Below, one piece after another: positions 43,401 through 45,153 of a DNA stretch of 45,153 nucleotides. The notes under the pieces are model-generated. The model worked only from the letters and a program-made list of their open reading frames with translations, ran no database searches and was not told where the DNA came from. The position numbers and the translations under genes are program-made. The stretch spans positions 1 through 45,153 of the forward strand of contig JACZJL010000130.1 of the NCBI GenBank assembly GCA_014860585.1, given 5' to 3'. Source of the DNA: Bacteroidales bacterium (GTDB lineage: Bacteria > Bacteroidota > Bacteroidia > Bacteroidales > 4484-276). How positions within the stretch are numbered: the stretch's first letter is position 1; each line of letters opens with the position of its first letter.

Positions 43401-45115
43401 ACAAAACCGGCTTCACCCCATTCGATATTCCACAAAGCGGCTTCGCCTATTTGTGTCCAATCAAGCAAGGCACTGTTACTGGTTATATTTGAAACTTGTA
43501 AATTTGTTGGCTGATTGCAGAAATCCGCTTCGTTAATCAGGATATCGTCGAGGCTTAAATGAAATAATGTATTACTGCTTACACCCCTTATTCCAATATA
43601 AAAAATGCCGCTTTCTTCCACCGAAAAACTGCCGGACACTTTTTGGTATTCTCCACTGGTAACGCCCTGCTGAGCCGCAATGGTTGTTGTCATCGAGGCG
43701 CCATTTGGCTGCAATCCCATGTAAATTCCAACATTACAATTAAAATTGGCCGAAGATTGCCTTGCCCATAATTCAATATTATAATTTACCCCACCGGTAA
43801 AATAGAATGGACGGAAAAGCCATGTATGTCCGCTCGTATAAAGAATGATGTTGAAGTTGCCGGTTCTTGGCGCACGAAAGTTTGGGTTAGTAGTGTTTGC
43901 TTGCCAGTATTCATCCGTATTACCTACTAATTCCTGTGTCCACCTGAAAATATCATTTGACTCGTTGACATTTCCCTCTTCAAAACTTTCGATAAAGGGA
44001 AAACTAACAAAAGCAGGATTATCCATCAGCGTAAAACTCCACACCGGGCAATCCACTGCATCGCCAAATTGATTGTAGGCGACCACTTTCCAGAAATAAG
44101 TCGTTGAATACTCCAGCAGACCTGGCGAATACGTTGTTATATTTCCCAAGTCATTGCCATTAATCAAATTGGTTGGCGGGTTATCGGTGCCCAAATAAAG
44201 CCTGTAACCTGTAGGGTTTTCGCCACCGTTGCCCCACGAAAGTTGTACATTATTGGTCAGGCCGGTTGATCCGTCCACTGGCAAAGGTATCTGGGCACAA
44301 TTTGGCGGCATGTTGCCCTGAGGCAATGTATAAGAAAATGTTAAACCAGAAGGAGGAATTACGCCTGGCGAAACAAGGCAGAATTCATCCACAGTTGCTC
44401 CAGCTTGCGTTGTCTGCCAGTTTGTTTGTGTTGTTCTGACTGCATAATTTGTGACAACGTTGGCCGGTGCTCCCCTCATTCCCACAGTTGCCTGCATTGT
44501 GCCGGAGTTTTTTACCATGGCGCCATAAACAATGCTAACAGAATTGGAAGTTTCGTGAAGACGAATCTGGAAATTGAAGCTGTCGCCATTGCCACTGAGA
44601 TAAGGACGGTAATTTTTCCATTGTACAACACATACACGATTGGGCGCCGCACCAATGGTCTGCAACCTAATGGTAGCTCCCGGTTGTGCCAGTAAATCTG
44701 CGGTTAAACCGGCAACGCGGCTTACCCATTCCGGATGAAGAAAATTAACCGTCGAAGCCAAAGGGAAAAAACTATAAGTAGAAGTGAGACCCACAGCCGG
44801 AAAGAAAGAATCACTCCCCAGCGCTATCCATCCGTTGGCATCAACGCCCAAACGGTTAAAAACTGTACCATTGAATGTGAAACTGAAACCAATGGGAAAA
44901 CCCGGGCCACCTTCCGGAACGCTCTGACCTCCGGGGTTGGCCGGATCCACAAAAACCTCATCATCGGTACTTTCGTTGCCAAGAACAATACCGCCTGAGA
45001 TTTCGGAATAAACTTCAACAGCACTGCTGAAGTTGTAGTTGCTCAACTGTGCACTAACAGTTTGAAAATAAACTGCAAAAAGAAACAGAACTGAAATGAA
45101 TGTAAACTTTTTCAT
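37439..45115 (-). CDS. Giant multidomain secreted protein with Fn3-type repeats and T9SS sorting tail
   Basis: A 2558-residue surface protein with a signal peptide (MKKFTFISVLFLFAVYFQTVSAQ). Visible segments, approximate: N-terminal beta-sandwich domain 25-260; Fn3-like 270-360; MAM/jelly-roll-like 370-527; Fn3-like 529-626; a DDFGDGWDGA segment 630-735; Fn3-like 738-832; choice-of-anchor J (cleaved-adhesin type) 829-989; carboxypeptidase-regulatory-like 996-1075 and again 1468-1549. Further beta-sandwich and Fn3 units lie between. A GEVED-type domain sits near 1969-2111 (WIDFDDDKTLT). The C-terminal type A T9SS domain is at 2479-2558 (IYPNPSTGIFTL...GVYFIRI...KLVVK). It is likely exported by T9SS and displayed for adhesion or substrate contact. 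No catalytic motif was recognised. Confidence 0.88.
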   Translation of the reverse strand: MKKFTFISVLFLFAVYFQTVSAQLSNYNFSSAVEVYSEISGGIVLGNESTDDEVFVDPANPGGQSVPEGGPGFPIGFSFTFNGTVFNRLGVDANGWIALGSDSFFPAVGLTSTYSFFPLASTVNFLHPEWVSRVAGLTADLLAQPGATIRLQTIGAAPNRVCVVQWKNYRPYLSGNGDSFNFQIRLHETSNSVSIVYGAMVKNSGTMQATVGMRGAPANVVTNYAVRTTQTNWQTTQAGATVDEFCLVSPGVIPPSGLTFSYTLPQGNMPPNCAQIPLPVDGSTGLTNNVQLSWGNGGENPTGYRLYLGTDNPPTNLINGNDLGNITTYSPGLLEYSTTYFWKVVAYNQFGDAVDCPVWSFTLMDNPAFVSFPFIESFEEGNVNESNDIFRWTQELVGNTDEYWQANTTNPNFRAPRTGNFNIILYTSGHTWLFRPFYFTGGVNYNIELWARQSSANFNCNVGIYMGLQPNGASMTTTIAAQQGVTSGEYQKVSGSFSVEESGIFYIGIRGVSSNTLFHLSLDDILINEADFCNQPTNLQVSNITSNSALLDWTQIGEAALWNIEWGEAGFVPGTGNMIQNTPNKPYNLSGLELGTTYDFYVQAVCNANNLSEWNGPGSFTTKSCIEEDECEYTFILLDDFGDGWDGATMQVISGGSVVKVLGTNFTNGDDYTEYHSFCHDTGFEVFFNNGGDYPQEVGLKILDFMGETVFLAEGYNALEVGTIVFEGAANCMLPVCLKPIDLNAVNITSSGADLSWTALNGEITWNLEWGALGFAPGTGTLLESISSNPYSLVGLSEGTLYDFYVQAICEGGVSDWVGPFSFQTIYNICDPYTLPFNEDFDGETFPPTCWMPFDMDFSGTKWESSDLFNHTQGGSQSAVHAYANATHQDGWLISPPLNLADYTMFRLSFWSLNAYASYYEKNSVLVSAGSPNPSDGDFVEIWSAPSVVSNWEKTEISLDAFAGQTIYIAFRYEGINANSWFLDDVSVNYLTEGSLSGYVTSATNQPIQGARVFAGSYESFTDATGYYEFPAILAGVYDFTCEAEGFLMQIVSGVEIFADQTANQDFVLDFAQITVNPLSLNESLEPGGSSVQQLTVSNPAGTADLEWQAYFIYQEKDKGMKNNIQYPILWDNTLINPSNTGTISVELTGLVPDGRIISADDFIVPSEEMWEIRYIYTEGFSSQSTLPDAFKIAIYQNSNNEPGELLFVEQIVPDDLNFDTQHLYFNNPVVLPTGHYWLSVYAVYVGSNGAENTRWNWSVGSADLQNHAKLHDYAGYFGSPGWKNVDSNPSCYFKIGGYVNSWLSLSNINGTVQPGQSQTIDVNFNAGFLADGVHEAEIRFVHNGQEVTESELSVPVFLTVAATLPPQQPSNPVPADGDVLVTLQPVFEWTNGVGTAQSKIRIEQVSFPNNILIHETGFFTGNSFDLASVGISLLPKTEYRWMVTCKNAIGETAGEWWYFESIGAGTISGLVTDAYTNLPLQGVTITAGANYQTATLAAGYYNLPNVVEGVYEVTATFDGYLSQSQTIEIIHGADEIVNFNLSLALKPPYGLKAEISNIFDVNLTWNSPETGSEEWLYYHDGSFENALASETGMFGLAQLFTPEEYPCQISKVRYFNDGFGAYQEHLRVYVLSGDGATILAGPYFVTNGPANDWVTVEVNPVTINSGNFMVATINSNPGGPLVAVDNSLYNGTLFYGSIGNFTELGNLGYYYVGSHEAFVTYSSGGKMATNSVALTPRSVDKSVFAANLAVVAERKNITPAPSKAGETLLGYNLYRNDQFVTFTDQTNYTDLNLAAGQYTYIVKAVYTEGESVPSLPAAVGILSPPVMLFAEQQGAEIHLAWESKFTGLENNPFDQYFVLYRNGVKLGEFTETGYIDNDILPGGNYCYTVLEAVTEDIETGLSNEICVGIPLYGILASNPASLSEVHTNGESLTSQILLLTNTGAEPVDFNIEKEYIVDSKASNLKSSGFCSGNLYSFGCSGDDGIIQWELANIDIHVPCEGSPSWYQDFTNLTHELEPGGTYQLKIMARSWDTYFSVWIDFDDDKTLTQSETIVTNAQITLGYTWYTCELTIPEDAPVGTFGMRMRSRTSQPVNDACQPYSWGNCADFMVTIGNPWLDVSPKAGTIQPGESFPVEVTFNSSLLDLGTYNANLKINTNNPFISQPELEVPAELVVTESITQQILLPMGWSGWSSYVDLSPENAFADVVAPVLDDLIISTYFYEIFYPAFNINTMSQFSNQHGYIIKMAAERMLTFEGMMANQTITLNAGWNLLPVLSPCNLDADELLSGISGLIIAYEVAGNGIYYPEMNINTLQTLVPGKSYYIKVQNAVEVTFPACGKNASFGNVLPVRAKNITPWNDPAYSGSSHIVVFDPNATTAFEPGDMIGAFTSDGQCAGLTQVTGISVSMSLFGNDFTSSSKDGFEEGERLTFKLYRNSSNTEYSLEVDYNAKAPNSDGYFTTNGLSVISNMMMSPTVIVSPDQIGLNIYPNPSTGIFTLAVEHENSNMAYVITNSGGQTIAQGNLSASRQIDLSNHPKGVYFIRIAGDNLLNNRKLVVK

Positions 45116-45143
45116 TGTTGATTAGATTTAAAGATTAATGCGG

Positions 45144-45151
45144 CAAAATTA
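45144..45151 (-). promoter_or_regulatory. Candidate -7 box (TAATTTTG) for the giant secreted protein gene
   Basis: The minus-strand octamer fits TAnnTTTG and lies 28 bases before the ATG at 45115, typical spacing for Bacteroidota. The region holding any -33 element lies beyond the window edge. Confidence 0.45.
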
Positions 45152-45153
45152 TA

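Overview
The window is chromosomal DNA from a member of the Bacteroidota, probably an anaerobic, Bacteroidales-like lineage. Three things support this. Two very large secreted proteins end in type IX secretion (Por) sorting domains. Several candidate promoters carry the Bacteroidota -7 box TAnnTTTG. The window also holds the [FeFe]-hydrogenase maturases HydF and HydG. No rRNA, CRISPR array, prophage or intact insertion sequence was seen. One tRNA gene, tRNA-Arg(CCU), is present.

Layout, left to right. (1) 1-484, minus strand: a YoeB-type toxin with a small DUF2683-like antitoxin. (2) 485-1071: gene-free, with a CTCTGTG/CACAGAG repeat element. (3) 1072-6299, minus strand: a compact five-gene run, panB - rluA-like - protease/propeller/barrel protein - small membrane protein - PNPOx-fold protein, with 4-nt ATGA overlaps at two junctions. 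(4) 6479-13396, plus strand: a lipoprotein, a membrane-bound heterodisulfide-reductase-like Fe-S protein, and a secreted GH38 alpha-mannosidase. (5) 13419-14125: a decayed IS200/IS605-type transposase next to two imperfect palindromic elements. (6) 14126-22274, minus strand: a CotH/lamin-tail protein with a T9SS tail, a DUF3108 protein, and a beta-barrel gene overlapping the stop of an M16 peptidase gene. (7) 22847-26478, mainly plus strand: hicBA, tRNA-Arg (minus), hydF, and an AAA/DUF4143 ATPase preceded by three phased palindromes. (8) 26514-33274, minus strand: an unusual 1196-residue GH13 protein, an AcuI/YhdH-type oxidoreductase, two tandem TM1266-like small proteins and hydG. (9) 33398-34273, plus strand: an SdiA-regulated-like (YjiK-type) protein. 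(10) 34319-45115, minus strand: a LuxR-type response regulator, a TPR histidine kinase and a 2558-residue multidomain secreted protein.

How the genes may work together. HydF and HydG build the H-cluster, and the two TM1266-like proteins next to hydG probably belong to that system. HydE and the hydrogenase itself are not in the window. The secreted GH38 enzyme, the CotH protein and the giant adhesin-like protein suggest a cell envelope adapted to glycans and surfaces. The kinase and regulator form one two-component pair.

No complete undescribed system is obvious. The strongest leads are the operator-like palindrome array before the AAA/DUF4143 gene, the duplicated hydrogenase-associated regulator, the gluzincin-propeller-barrel protein, and the HUH transposase remnant beside palindromic repeats. 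All assignments were made by reading motifs; no database search was run.
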